From NCBI GenBank assembly GCA_038249195.1, contig JBBRWM010000007.1, positions 1-64,000 of the forward strand: a stretch of 64,000 bases of DNA, written 5' to 3'. Below the pieces are notes generated by a model. It was not told where the DNA came from and made no database searches. It saw only the letters and a list, made by a program, of their open reading frames with translations. The translations under genes and the position numbers were made by a program. Source of the DNA: JAOUEA01 sp038249195 (lineage in GTDB: Bacteria > Actinomycetota > UBA4738 > HRBIN12). This document shows positions 15,776 through 23,030 of this stretch, piece by piece. The first letter of the stretch is position 1; each line of letters starts with the position of its first letter.

Positions 15776-16209
15776 TGGAGCTCGCCTTCCGCCGACTGCA
15801 TCCGGCCGCGCAACTTCCGCGAGCACAACATGAGGGCGACGCCGGGCTGGACCTTCGATCCACTACGGACGTGGTGGTCGAGCCGGGGGAGCGTGCCATG
15901 GTGCCCACGGGGCTCGCCGTAGCGATCCCGGCAGGGCACGCGGGTCTCGTCTTTCCCCGGTCGGGGCTCGCGTCCCGACACGGGCTCACGCTCTCGAACG
16001 CCCCGGGGCTGATCGATGCCGGCTACCGGGGCGAGATCATCTGCGCGGTCGTGAACCTCGATCGCTCAAAGGCCGTGACCATCTCGAGCGGCGATCGCGT
16101 CGCGCAGCTGCTGGTGGTGGTCGTCCCGGTCGTAGCCCCCGGATGGACGGACGAGCTTCCAGATTCCGACCGCGGAGACGGCGGATTCGGCTCCACCGGG
16201 CGGGGGTGA
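15775..16209 (+). CDS. dut: dUTP diphosphatase (dUTPase)
   Basis: Hydrolyses dUTP to dUMP and pyrophosphate, which prevents uracil incorporation and feeds dTMP synthesis. All five trimeric-dUTPase motifs are present in 144 aa: DAGLDLRS, PRSGLASR, the uracil-binding segment NAPGLIDAGYRGEI, DRVAQLLVV, and the C-terminal RGDGGFGSTGRG arm. The ATG at 15775 shares a base with the upstream stop. With nrdR and nrdJ nearby, this stretch is devoted to deoxynucleotide supply. It ends shortly before the tRNA-Gly promoter. Confidence 0.95.
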   Translation: MELAFRRLHPAAQLPRAQHEGDAGLDLRSTTDVVVEPGERAMVPTGLAVAIPAGHAGLVFPRSGLASRHGLTLSNAPGLIDAGYRGEIICAVVNLDRSKAVTISSGDRVAQLLVVVVPVVAPGWTDELPDSDRGDGGFGSTGRG

Positions 16210-16218
16210 GCGCCGCAG

Positions 16219-16247
16219 TTGAAGGACCCGGGCGCCCCGGTTAGCAT
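16219..16247 (+). promoter_or_regulatory. Predicted promoter of tRNA-Gly
   Basis: TTGAAG at 16219-16224 and TAGCAT at 16242-16247 are separated by 17 bp. The predicted start point (about 16254) lies 7 nt before the mature tRNA 5' end. Confidence 0.6.
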
Positions 16248-16260
16248 GGAGCTTCAGCAC

Positions 16261-16336
<76 letters not shown>

Positions 16337-16396
16337 GGACCGCAGCTCGCGTCACGTTCGACCCCGGATCGGTCGGTGATTGTCCTCGGTTCGCGC

Positions 16397-16753
16397 TCAG
16401 GTCAAGACTTCGGACTCATCGAGCTTGCCGCTGGGCCGACGCCATGCAAGGCCCGCCAGGCCGGCGCTGAGCACGAGCGCCGCGCCGCCCATTGCCAGCT
16501 TCTGGCCGACGCGGGGATCCAAGCCGGTCGCGTATCGGGGGATCGTCACCCCCGATGAAGGAGCCCTGTGCGTCGCGTAGGAGGTGCAGGGGGTTGGGCT
16601 CGTGATGGACCCAGGTCCATACGCGATCGCAAGCCCGCCGGAGTCCCGATAGAAGCCTTCTGGGCACGACGGGCGGATGTCGACAGCCACTACCGCGACG
16701 CCGCCGAGAAGCACGACGAGTGCCAGAGCGAAGAGTGCAGCACGAACCGTCAC
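16397..16753 (-). CDS. Small hypothetical membrane protein
   Basis: A 118-aa reading frame with two hydrophobic helices, near residues 5-27 (ALFALALVVLLGGVAVVAV) and 88-108 (LAMGGAALVLSAGLAGLAW). Between them lies an extracytoplasmic loop with two cysteines (SCPEG and PTPCTS) that could form a disulfide. GTG 16753 is preceded by GGAGG at about 10 nt, which is why I prefer it to longer openings. It is transcribed against the tRNA genes on both sides. I recognise no family. The two-TM pattern and coding bias support a real gene. Confidence 0.5.
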   Translation of the reverse strand: MTVRAALFALALVVLLGGVAVVAVDIRPSCPEGFYRDSGGLAIAYGPGSITSPTPCTSYATHRAPSSGVTIPRYATGLDPRVGQKLAMGGAALVLSAGLAGLAWRRPSGKLDESEVLT

Positions 16754-16908
16754 GTCGATCCCGCCTCCGTCGCCGCTATCGGCCCGAGCCCGCCCGGTCT
16801 TGAGCCGGGGACCGGGTGGTCTGTGCGATGCACAGTGGTTCGCAAGAGGTCGACTTCGTGTCGTCGCGTAGACTGTGCACTCGCTCGCGGCGGCGGGCGA
16901 GCCGCCAC

Positions 16909-16979
16909 GGCGGGGTGGCCGAGTGGTTAGGCAGAGGCCTGCAAAGCCTCGCACACCGGTTCGATTCCGGTCCCCGCCT
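16909..16979 (+). tRNA. tRNA-Cys (anticodon GCA)
   Basis: The acceptor pairs GGCGGGG with CCCCGCC. The anticodon arm is GAGGC-CTGCAAA-GCCTC with GCA, and the T arm is CCGG-TTCGATT-CCGG. It is 71 nt long with no encoded CCA. A TAGACT -10 element lies at 16869-16874. Confidence 0.93.
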
Positions 16980-16988
16980 CGAAGATCC

Positions 16989-17060
16989 GGGCGCTTAGCT
17001 CAGGGGGAGAGCGCTTCCTTGACACGGAAGAGGTCAGAGGTTCAAATCCTCTAGCGCCCA
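16989..17060 (+). tRNA. tRNA-Val (anticodon GAC)
   Basis: The acceptor pairs GGGCGCT with AGCGCCC. The anticodon arm is CTTCC-TTGACAC-GGAAG with GAC, and the T arm is CAGAG-GTTCAAAT-CCTCT. It begins 9 bp after tRNA-Cys, so the two are probably cotranscribed. The full CCA is not encoded (discriminator A, then CCG). Confidence 0.93.
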
Positions 17061-17169
17061 CCGATAGAGCCGCAGGTCAGAACCCAGATTCGCGGGTGAG
17101 GATGACTGCGCTTCAGGTCGAGCCTCAGGTTGGCGGGGTCGGTATCCTGCGAAGCGCAGAGAGCCTCCT

Positions 17170-17530
17170 TCAGGCCGACTTCCGACCACGCGAAAGAGCG
17201 GCACGGGATCTGGAAACCCCTTTAGCGTGGCCGACTGGATCGATTCGAACGCGAAGCGGCCGTGGGCGGTGGCTTCGACCGACCGCCGAGCTCACCACCA
17301 CCTCGCGTGGGGCGGAGACGGCGGCGATCCGGGAGGCCAGGTTCACTGTGCGGCTGAAGATGTCCCGGTCGCGTTGCACCACGGGCCCGACATGGACCCC
17401 GGCGTGGATGGGGAGGTCGCTCGCCGACGTCCATGTCAGCTCGGTGGCGGCTTCGAGGGCGCTCGACGCCGGCCCCGGCGGGTCGACAGTACCCCACGAG
17501 TTGAGGAAGGCGCCCGTCGCCTTGCGGAGC
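17170..17530 (-). pseudogene. Remnant of a class III adenylate/guanylate cyclase domain
   Basis: The reverse strand encodes a stretch resembling the second half of a class III cyclase catalytic domain: KATGAFLNSW (family KATGDxFL, with the metal-binding Asp lost), then LPIHAGVHVGPVVQRDRDIF, SRTVNLASRIAA and a later RIDPVGHAKGV. The first half of the domain, with the N-terminal metal-binding Asp, is missing, and no plausible start precedes the homologous part. A complete cyclase domain is about 180 residues and only about 110 remain. It is probably a decayed gene caught between tRNA genes. The rest of 17061-17691 holds no gene that I can support. Confidence 0.55.
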
Positions 17531-17691
17531 GCCGGGGGTCGTGGCAGACTCGGGGCAGTCCTCCCATAGAACGTTCGGGCATCAGTGCCCGGGCGACGAC
17601 GGCGGCACGACGCGGGCACGTGCCGCCGTCCCTATTGTCCGTCACGGAGCGCGCAGGCGCCGTTGCGATTATTGCTATCGTGAGGCCGTTC

Positions 17692-17766
17692 GGGCGCGTA
17701 GCTCAGTGGGAGAGCGCTCGCCTCACACGCGAGAGGTCGCAGGTTCAAAACCTGCCGCGCCCACCA
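17692..17766 (+). tRNA. tRNA-Val (anticodon CAC), CCA encoded; island attachment target
   Basis: The acceptor pairs GGGCGCG with CGCGCCC. The anticodon arm is CTCGC-CTCACAC-GCGAG with CAC, and the T arm is GCAGG-TTCAAAA-CCTGC. Discriminator A is followed by CCA. An extended -10 (TGCTATCGT, 17673-17681) lies just upstream. The 3' half of this tRNA is repeated imperfectly at 23031-23068, which marks it as an integration site. Confidence 0.95.
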
Positions 17767-17772
17767 CCCGGA
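17735..17772 (+). repeat. attL-like repeat: 3' end of tRNA-Val(CAC)
   Basis: This 38-nt segment spans the T arm, acceptor 3' strand, CCA and 6 nt beyond. It recurs in the same orientation at 23031-23068. The last 23 nt (17750-17772) are identical, and the first 15 nt match with four changes. Duplicated tRNA 3' ends are the usual scar of site-specific integration. Confidence 0.7.
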
Positions 17773-17929
17773 CGACCTGCGGAAACGCGGGATCGGTCCT
17801 CGGGCGTCGGTTGCGACGGTTGCAACCGGAGCTCGGTATTGTCGCGGGGTAGGAGGCACCGCCTGGCGGTCCCACTCGACTGGTCCGTCGGTTGCTGTAG
17901 CGGGCGGCGGCCGCGGCCGCCGGCCCGGC

Positions 17930-18105
17930 GCTCGGGCCTTGTCGCGTCCTGGATCGGCACGACCTTGCCGAAGCTCGGACTCACCGACCAGATGTAGGTC
18001 GGGCTTGTTGGGGAACGGGGTGACCGGCACCACGCCCAGCGGGTTGGGCAGCGGCCACGGCTCGCCCGGGACGATCCGCCGCTCCCCAGGCGGTGCCGTC
18101 GACCG
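17930..18105 (-). pseudogene. Fragment resembling a phage portal protein
   Basis: Read leftward, one frame gives PWPLPNPLGVVPVTPFPNKP followed by DLHLVGESEL. A +1 shift then continues as FGKVVPIQDA. The order NPLGxVPVxPF, then SEL, then VIPxQDA is characteristic of SPP1-gp6-like portal proteins of actinophages. Only about 55 residues remain, with a frameshift, so it is non-functional debris. It overlaps the 3' end of the truncated PadR frame in a different reading frame. The family assignment is from motif memory and should be treated as moderate. Confidence 0.4.
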
Positions 18106-18346
18106 TCGCGAGCTCGCTGCCGTCGGCCCCCACCAGCCCCTCGATGAGACCGTCGATCACCATGCGCTGGATCGAGCGGTAAAGGGTGCCTGGGCCAAGG
18201 CGGAGGATCCCTTGGCTAATCTGCTCGACGTCGCCCATAACCCGATACCCGTATGCGCCACCGGGCGGCAGAGCGACAAGGATGTGGAATACAGCTGGCG
18301 TCAGCGGGATCAGCTCGGCGGTCGAAGGGCATTCATCCAGTTCCAT
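17981..18346 (-). pseudogene. PadR-family regulator, N-terminal domain fused to unrelated sequence
   Basis: Residues about 15-72 form a PadR winged-helix domain: LTPAVFHILVALPPGGAYGY, then GPGTLYRSIQRMVIDGLIEG. After LIEGL the PadR pattern (normally a basic wing, then an RLTxLG segment and C-terminal helices) stops abruptly near 18130. The remaining in-frame residues are a +1-frame reading of the portal-like fragment. The gene thus looks truncated by recombination. ATG 18346 gives the natural PadR start. An upstream in-frame ATG at 18403 lies within the operator repeats. Whether the 121-aa product still binds DNA is open. Confidence 0.55.
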
Positions 18347-18373
18347 CAGATTCGCTCCATACCTATCCACATC

Positions 18374-18413
18374 GGATATGCAATCCACAGTGGATATGTC
18401 CATTGCGGATATG
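18374..18413. promoter_or_regulatory. Repeat cluster between PadR fragment and DUF1801 gene (possible operator)
   Basis: The palindrome ATCCAC-A-GTGGAT (18383-18395) is embedded in three direct copies of GGATATG at 18374, 18392 and 18407. It lies between the divergent PadR-like and DUF1801 genes, where a PadR autoregulator would bind. The third copy already falls inside the predicted DUF1801 coding start. Confidence 0.45.
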
Positions 18414-18785
18414 CTGAGTTACATCGTGCCCGACGAGATCGCAGAGCTGCTTGGCGGCTACGACGTGGCCGTTCAGGAGATCGCGGCAGAAGCGCGCGTC
18501 CTTGTCCAGGAGGTTTTGCCGGATACTGTCGAACAGGTTGATCGGCCCGCCCATCTGCTCGGTTACGGCCGCGATCGTTCGTACAAGCGATCGATCTGCG
18601 CCGTCGCCCTTCACCGGCGGTACGTCAACCTGATGTTCACGCAGGGCGTTCACCTGCCCGACCCGGATCAGCTGCTTGAGGGCACGGGCAAGCAGGCGCG
18701 GCACGTGACGCTCACGAGCATCGAGGACGTGCATCGTTCAGGCGTCCGGTCCCTTCTGGAGAAGGCTGCCCGCTTGACGCCGTAG
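18396..18785 (+). CDS. DUF1801 domain protein
   Basis: A 129-aa protein of the DUF1801/YdhG-like family. Early residues AEARVLVQEVLPDTVEQVDR and the central HLLGYGRDRSYKRSICAVA, VNLMFTQGV and LLEGTGKQARHV segments are the family hallmarks. The fold is small and cytosolic, and no enzymatic activity is established as far as I know. I chose ATG 18396. ATG 18411 is an alternative. Longer frames to the left run antisense to PadR. It is divergent from the PadR fragment and shares its repeat-rich upstream region. About 180 bp of featureless sequence follow before the next gene. Confidence 0.75.
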   Translation: MSIADMLSYIVPDEIAELLGGYDVAVQEIAAEARVLVQEVLPDTVEQVDRPAHLLGYGRDRSYKRSICAVALHRRYVNLMFTQGVHLPDPDQLLEGTGKQARHVTLTSIEDVHRSGVRSLLEKAARLTP

Positions 18786-18966
18786 GTTGCGTCCAGGCGC
18801 CGGTTCGGTGGACCCGGATGCGCTTGCGCCAGCGAGATCAGCGAACGGGCCATGCCACACATTGGCACCCGGGGACCGACGCCGTCATCGGTCCCGCATG
18901 AGCGGCTCGAGTACCCGTCATAGGAAGCCATCAAAGACGCCGCCGCCGAAGATGGCACCTCCGCGA

Positions 18967-19461
18967 TCAGTCGGCCAGTGGGTAGCTGCTCCCGAGCGGT
19001 TCGTACGACGGCCAGTCCTCGGCTTCCGGCATCGTGTCGCCGTTGAGCGTCGCAGCGAGGCGATCCAGGTAGTAGTGCCAGCCGGGCCCAATCGAGCTGG
19101 GGTCGTACGGCTCGGCCAGCCGGTGGACGAACACCGCCGTAGTGACGCCGTCGGACTCGCTCAACGTAGCGGACACCGGCCACGGCCCGTACGGGGTCGG
19201 CAGCACGATCGCGAACTTCTGGGGCGCGTCGCACTCCACGACCTCGGTCCATTTGAACGTTCCGTCGCCCTCCATCGAGCGCAGCTCGATGCGTCCAGTG
19301 GACGGGTCGCCGCGCCAGGTGCCGTACCACTTGGCGAGCTCGTCTGGATCGGTGATCGCGGCCCAGACGCGAACGATCGGGTCGGGGAACGTCCTCACGA
19401 ACTCGAGCCGCATTCCCTCGCCATCGCGGATGACCGCTCCCAATGGTGTGGTGGCCGTCAT
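18967..19461 (-). CDS. SRPBCC (AHSA1/START-like) domain protein
   Basis: A 164-aa protein with the SRPBCC ligand-binding fold. RLEFVRTFPDPIVRVWAAIT begins the first strand and helix, DELAKWYGTW follows, and GPGWHYYLDRLAATL is the long C-terminal helix. Such proteins bind hydrophobic small molecules or act like Aha1 domains. The ligand here is unknown. ATG 19461 is preceded by GGAAGGGG and overlaps the stop of the upstream ArsR gene (ATGA). ArsR-SRPBCC pairs are common in actinobacteria, and the regulator probably controls both genes. Confidence 0.8.
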   Translation of the reverse strand: MTATTPLGAVIRDGEGMRLEFVRTFPDPIVRVWAAITDPDELAKWYGTWRGDPSTGRIELRSMEGDGTFKWTEVVECDAPQKFAIVLPTPYGPWPVSATLSESDGVTTAVFVHRLAEPYDPSSIGPGWHYYLDRLAATLNGDTMPEAEDWPSYEPLGSSYPLAD

Positions 19462-19808
19462 TGCCCCTTCCCTTCTTCGGCAGATGTTCGTGACGTGGTT
19501 GACGCGCGGGTCGCCGACAGATGTCCGTCGAGCCGATCGAGCGCGGCGGACCATCGAAGCCGGTACGGGGTCAGCCAATCGTCGACCTCGCGAAGTGGCT
19601 CGAAGTGGAGCTGGTAGAGGCGTCGCTGTCGGTCAGTCCGGACGATGACGAGCCCCGCTTCGCGCAGGACCCGAAGATGCTTTGAGACCGCCGGCTGGCT
19701 CAGCCCCGAGTGACCGACCAGCTCACCCACCGACGCCTCGCCATCGCACAAGCGGTTCAGGATCTCCCGACGATGCGGCTCAGCGAGGATGGCGAAGGTG
19801 TCGAGCAT
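19458..19808 (-). CDS. ArsR-family transcriptional regulator
   Basis: A 116-aa winged-helix regulator. ILAEPHRREILNRLCDGEAS starts the domain, GLSQPAVSKHLRVLREAGLV is the recognition helix region, and RQRRLYQLHFEPLREVDDWL forms the wing and last helix. The metal-binding ELCVC motif of ArsR/SmtB is absent, so it is of the non-metal type usually coupled to SRPBCC genes. ATG 19808 is the natural start. An in-frame ATG at 19832 is possible. A TTGACA-containing promoter with the inverted repeat ATATG-N10-CATAT lies just upstream. Confidence 0.85.
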   Translation of the reverse strand: MLDTFAILAEPHRREILNRLCDGEASVGELVGHSGLSQPAVSKHLRVLREAGLVIVRTDRQRRLYQLHFEPLREVDDWLTPYRLRWSAALDRLDGHLSATRASTTSRTSAEEGKGQ

Positions 19809-19811
19809 GCC

Positions 19812-19843
19812 ATCATATGACCATACGGACATATAACTGTCAA
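19812..19843 (-). promoter_or_regulatory. Predicted ArsR promoter/operator
   Basis: Leftward TTGACA at 19843-19838 is followed by overlapping -10 candidates TCATAT (17-bp spacing) and TATGAT (20-bp spacing). The inverted repeat ATATG-N10-CATAT (19815-19834) covers the -10, consistent with autorepression. Confidence 0.45.
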
Positions 19844-19951
19844 GGCATGAACGGAGCGTCGAGCATTGAGCCACGCGTGGGTTCACGGCTTGTTGCCACC
19901 CGTCGCGCACTGGGCCACGCCAGATATCGGTGAGTCCGAACCGTTCGAGAT

Positions 19952-20479
19952 TCAGCGGTTCGGGCTAACACCCTTGAATGATCGCCGCCGCACGGTGGCC
20001 CCGGCCCAGCTCGCGCCGAGTGCTGGGATGCACAGCACGAGGAGGACGCCGATGGCGACCGCCGACGTGTCGGCCGGATGTTCGCCCGCGACCGACAGAT
20101 GAAAGACGCCGATCGATGTAGCCGTGAGCGAGACGCTGGCGCCGAGGATCAGCCCGGGGAGCCACCATGTGCGCCAGAGTAGGTAACCACCAATCGCGCC
20201 GGCGGCGACGATCAGAAGCAGGGACACTGACGTCGGCTCGATCTGTAGGTCAAGCCATCCGAGTACGAGCGCGGTGAGTACGAGCGGCACTGTCGCCGCC
20301 AGGGCGACCGCGCATCGCATCGCGACCTGACGCGCGACGAAGAGCGCGATCCCGACGTACCACGCTCGCCGGTCGCGGGGATCGACGGCGGACCCCTCGG
20401 CGAACGCGGCGTCCAGCCACGGTCGTCGAGCCGGTGGCACGACCACCCGAAGAGCCCATGGCAGGCCGAGGCGCCTCAT
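19952..20479 (-). CDS. Integral membrane protein downstream of PadR
   Basis: A 175-aa protein with a soluble N-terminal part of about 50 residues and four predicted transmembrane helices from about residue 60 to the end (for example ALAATVPLVLTALVLGWLDL, VSLLLIVAAGAIGGYLLW and AVAIGVLLVLCIPALGASW). No named family recognised. ATG 20479 overlaps the stop of the PadR gene (ATGA), so the two are translationally coupled. PadR regulators are often coupled to membrane proteins that act as partners or targets. That role here is inferred from position. Confidence 0.6.
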   Translation of the reverse strand: MRRLGLPWALRVVVPPARRPWLDAAFAEGSAVDPRDRRAWYVGIALFVARQVAMRCAVALAATVPLVLTALVLGWLDLQIEPTSVSLLLIVAAGAIGGYLLWRTWWLPGLILGASVSLTATSIGVFHLSVAGEHPADTSAVAIGVLLVLCIPALGASWAGATVRRRSFKGVSPNR

Positions 20480-20829
20480 GACAGGGCCCCTGACACCCCG
20501 GGCGGCACGACCCCGGTGCCGCCCCGGGCGCCCGTCGGGTCGGCTCGCTCTGCGATGAACGCAGTTCCAGCGGCGGTGATGCGGTAGAGGTGGCGGGGTC
20601 GCCCGCCGTCGGCGGGGAGATCCCAGCGGGCGTCGAGCAGGCCGTCGTCGCTCAGCCGGATCAGGGCAGGGTAGAGCGAACCGGACGCGATCCTCAGCCG
20701 GCGCGACAGCTCGTAGCCGTAGTGCCACTCATCCCGCCCGTCGAGCAGAGCGCACAGGATGCTATCGATGTTCCGCGACGCGTGTTTGGGTCGTCCCACG
20801 AGGGCAGCATGGCAGCTTTCTAGATACAT
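20476..20829 (-). CDS. PadR-family transcriptional regulator (intact)
   Basis: A 117-aa regulator with a PadR winged helix: HASRNIDSILCALLDGRDEW, YGYELSRRL, then SGSLYPALIRLSDDGLLDAR, and the wing and YRITAAGTAFI segment. ATG 20829 sits 9 nt after TAAACT (20843-20838), a plausible leaderless start. GTG 20799 is an alternative. It is divergent from the beta-lactamase-like gene, with a shared operator-like inverted repeat between them, and coupled to the membrane protein that follows. It probably represses both itself and the divergent gene. Confidence 0.82.
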   Translation of the reverse strand: MYLESCHAALVGRPKHASRNIDSILCALLDGRDEWHYGYELSRRLRIASGSLYPALIRLSDDGLLDARWDLPADGGRPRHLYRITAAGTAFIAERADPTGARGGTGVVPPGVSGALS

Positions 20830-20854
20830 GTCGACATAGTTTATCATCCTATGT
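20828..20854. promoter_or_regulatory. Divergent promoter with PadR-type inverted repeats
   Basis: The perfect palindrome ATGTCGACAT (20828-20837) overlaps the inverted repeat ACATAG-N9-CTATGT (20834-20854). ATGT/ACAT half-sites are typical for PadR. The repeats cover TAAACT (leftward -10) and TATCAT at 20842-20847 (rightward -10), so one bound regulator could control both directions. Confidence 0.55.
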
Positions 20855-20866
20855 AGAGTTACTGAG

Positions 20867-22747
20867 ATGAACGTCCTCCGTACTGGTGCGGCGCTCGTCG
20901 CAATCGCGGTTGCGATCGCGATAGCGGCCACGATCGGCGCGGCTGCAGAGGCGTCTCTCGCCAGCGAGCCTCCAACTGGCCGAGGGTCGATCGAGTCGAT
21001 CATGCAGCGCCGCCTGGCGGATGCGGGCGTCGCCGCTGGCGCACTCGTGATCGTGCGCGACGGAAAGCTCGACTACTCGGGTGGCTTCGGCGTCGCCAAC
21101 GGCCCGCCGGTCGACCCGGCCACCGCCGTCTTTCATGCCGCCTCGAACAGCAAGACCATGGTGGCCGTTGCGGTGATGCAACTGGTTGCCCAGGGACGTC
21201 TCGACCTCCACGCCGACATCAACCGCTACCTCAAAGGATTCAGCGTTCCAGCTGCGTTCGATGCGCCGGTGACGCTCGATGGTCTGCTGACGCACAGCGC
21301 AGGTTTCGACGACCATTTCCTCGGCGCGCTCGCGGCCCAGCCCAGCGATCTCGTCCCGCTCGGCGACTATCTAGCCACCCACCTCCCGAGTCGAGTGTTC
21401 CCACCAGGACAGCGAATCGTGTACTCGAATCACGGCATCGCGCTCGCTGCGCTCGTGGTCGAGGACGTGACGGGCGAGGACTTCGCAAGCTACGCGCAGC
21501 ACCACATCTTTGACCTGCTGGGTATGGGCAGCAGCAGTTTCGTCCAGCCACCCCCGCCGGGCATCGTCGAACGCCTGGTGCGTGACCCTCGCGGTGACCC
21601 ACCTTCCTTGATTCCGTACCCTGCCGGATCGCTGGTATCAACACCGCTGGACATGGGCCGCTTCATCGCTAGCCAGTTGGGATCGCCCCTCGAACCCGGT
21701 ACACCTCTGCTGCCGGACGCGTCGCGCCTCGCGATGCTGCAGCAACACTTCACTCCAGCCGCCGGGATGCCCGGTGCGGCATACGGCTACTTCGAGGGCG
21801 AGGCCAACGGCCTCCGATCACTGCACCACACGGGCGACGGCGGCGACCACTCACTGCTCTACCTGGTTCCGGAAGCGAACCTCGGCTTCTACCTCGTCTA
21901 TACGACACCCCAACGCGGGGCCACCTCCGCCCCCCGAGAGCTGATCGCCCAGGACCTCCTCGACCTCTATCTGCCGACCGATCACCGCTTCACCCAGCCA
22001 GCTCCGCCGCGTGACTTCGCGAGCAGAGCCGACCGCTACGCAGGCACCTACCGCATCAACACCTACGCTCGCCACACCATCGAAAAGCTCGGTGCGCTCG
22101 GCCAGGAGATCACCATCACCAACCCGGGCGACGGCACACTCGCCGCCGACTTGGGCGGCGGCCAACCGATCCGTCTCGTCGCGACGAGCAGCACCCTGTT
22201 CCGCGATCCGGACGGCGCGTACATCGCCTTCCACGCCGACGACCACGGCGACATCACCGGCATGTCCTTTACCGGCGCCGCCGTGGACGACCCCGGGAGC
22301 GCGGAGCGCCTGCACTGGTGGGAAACAACTAACGCAGCACTTACCTGCGCGCTGGTCATTGCCGCCCTCGCGACGCTGAGGATCGGTACCGGGATTGTCC
22401 TCGGGATTAGGGGACGTCGCCTTTCTCAGCGCCTGGCGCCGTCCCTCTCGTGGCGGCTCTCGGGATGGATACTCGGCGTTCTCGCAGCCGCGGCCGTCTT
22501 GGGCGTTGCGTCGATCGTGACGGCGCGAGGCGTGGTGACAGCCCTCCCTCTCGGCGTGCGGCTGGCGTTGCTCCTGGTGAATATCGCCGCCGCAGCCGGA
22601 CTTGTCCTTGTACCGCTCAGCGCCCACGCACTCCTGCGGCGACGAGGCCCCCTCGTCCAACGGATCCTGCTCGGCCCAATCGCGGCGAGTGTGATCGTCG
22701 CCGTCCCGCTGCTCGCCTACTGGAACGTCCTCGGTCTGCACTATTGA
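20867..22747 (+). CDS. Beta-lactamase-like serine hydrolase with C-terminal membrane domain
   Basis: A 626-aa protein. A signal or anchor helix spans about residues 5-30. A class C beta-lactamase/penicillin-binding-protein fold covers about 40-370 with all three active-site motifs: S93-N-S-K96 (SxxK), Y186-S-N188 (YxN) and H321-T-G323. After a beta-rich linker, four transmembrane helices occupy about residues 485-625. The catalytic domain would face outside. Proteins of this design are mostly peptidases or esterases of unknown substrate, and drug resistance cannot be assumed. It is divergent from the intact PadR gene and shares its operator region. Confidence 0.8.
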   Translation: MNVLRTGAALVAIAVAIAIAATIGAAAEASLASEPPTGRGSIESIMQRRLADAGVAAGALVIVRDGKLDYSGGFGVANGPPVDPATAVFHAASNSKTMVAVAVMQLVAQGRLDLHADINRYLKGFSVPAAFDAPVTLDGLLTHSAGFDDHFLGALAAQPSDLVPLGDYLATHLPSRVFPPGQRIVYSNHGIALAALVVEDVTGEDFASYAQHHIFDLLGMGSSSFVQPPPPGIVERLVRDPRGDPPSLIPYPAGSLVSTPLDMGRFIASQLGSPLEPGTPLLPDASRLAMLQQHFTPAAGMPGAAYGYFEGEANGLRSLHHTGDGGDHSLLYLVPEANLGFYLVYTTPQRGATSAPRELIAQDLLDLYLPTDHRFTQPAPPRDFASRADRYAGTYRINTYARHTIEKLGALGQEITITNPGDGTLAADLGGGQPIRLVATSSTLFRDPDGAYIAFHADDHGDITGMSFTGAAVDDPGSAERLHWWETTNAALTCALVIAALATLRIGTGIVLGIRGRRLSQRLAPSLSWRLSGWILGVLAAAAVLGVASIVTARGVVTALPLGVRLALLLVNIAAAAGLVLVPLSAHALLRRRGPLVQRILLGPIAASVIVAVPLLAYWNVLGLHY

Positions 22748-23030
22748 GACCTCGTCCCGCTGAGCTTGGAAACAGCCCCGCCTCGAGGCGATCGACGATA
22801 GGGCGAAGCTGTCGAGTGCGCCCACGACCGCCGGGCGACGCCTCACGGCGCGCGGTTTCGGCTAAGGCGAGGCCCTCACTGCGGCTCCAAGCTCGGCACC
22901 GATGAGCCAGCCCTCTGCTCGGCCGCTGTAGATCAGCTGCTCGGTGGTGAGGCCCGAGCGCGCGCGCAGGTCGGCCAGATGCCGCCGCAAGCCACTCATC
23001 GCGGCCCTCGACGGGCATGGCGTAGGTTGT
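22748..23030. other. Non-coding or decayed stretch at the right end of the island
   Basis: No gene is supported here. A 45-codon leftward frame from ATG 23000 to 22862 (MSGLRRHLADLRARSGLTTE at its start) has coding-like composition but no recognisable family and no start signal. It may be the tail of a lost gene. The stretch ends at the right-hand copy of the tRNA-Val repeat. Confidence 0.4.

Larger units (their letters stand above)
17773..23030. mobile_element. Putative genomic island / decayed integrated element at tRNA-Val
   Basis: About 5.3 kb are bounded by the duplicated tRNA-Val 3' end. Its content differs from the conserved flanks: a phage-portal-like fragment, a truncated PadR regulator, DUF1801, ArsR with SRPBCC, a second PadR with a membrane protein, and a beta-lactamase-like hydrolase. 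Parts are clearly less G+C-rich (27 of 60 bases in 18361-18420 by hand count). No integrase or excisionase is visible, so the element is probably immobile or was mobilised by another element's integrase. Confidence 0.6.

Noticed and set aside
17632..18033. Reverse frame across tRNA-Val(CAC) reading GWWARQVLNLRPLACEAS
   Set aside because: This peptide is the well-known artefact of translating the antisense strand of a tRNA gene. The similar WARQVL string near 23060 only reflects the duplicated tRNA end.
20867..22747. Calling the beta-lactamase-like protein an antibiotic-resistance enzyme
   Set aside because: The SxxK, YxN and HxG motifs are shared by many esterases and peptidases. The C-terminal membrane domain is not typical of resistance beta-lactamases.
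17773..23030. Integrase or transposase gene in the island
   Set aside because: No tyrosine- or serine-recombinase motif was found in any frame. Only regulators, DUF1801, SRPBCC, a membrane protein and a hydrolase are supported.
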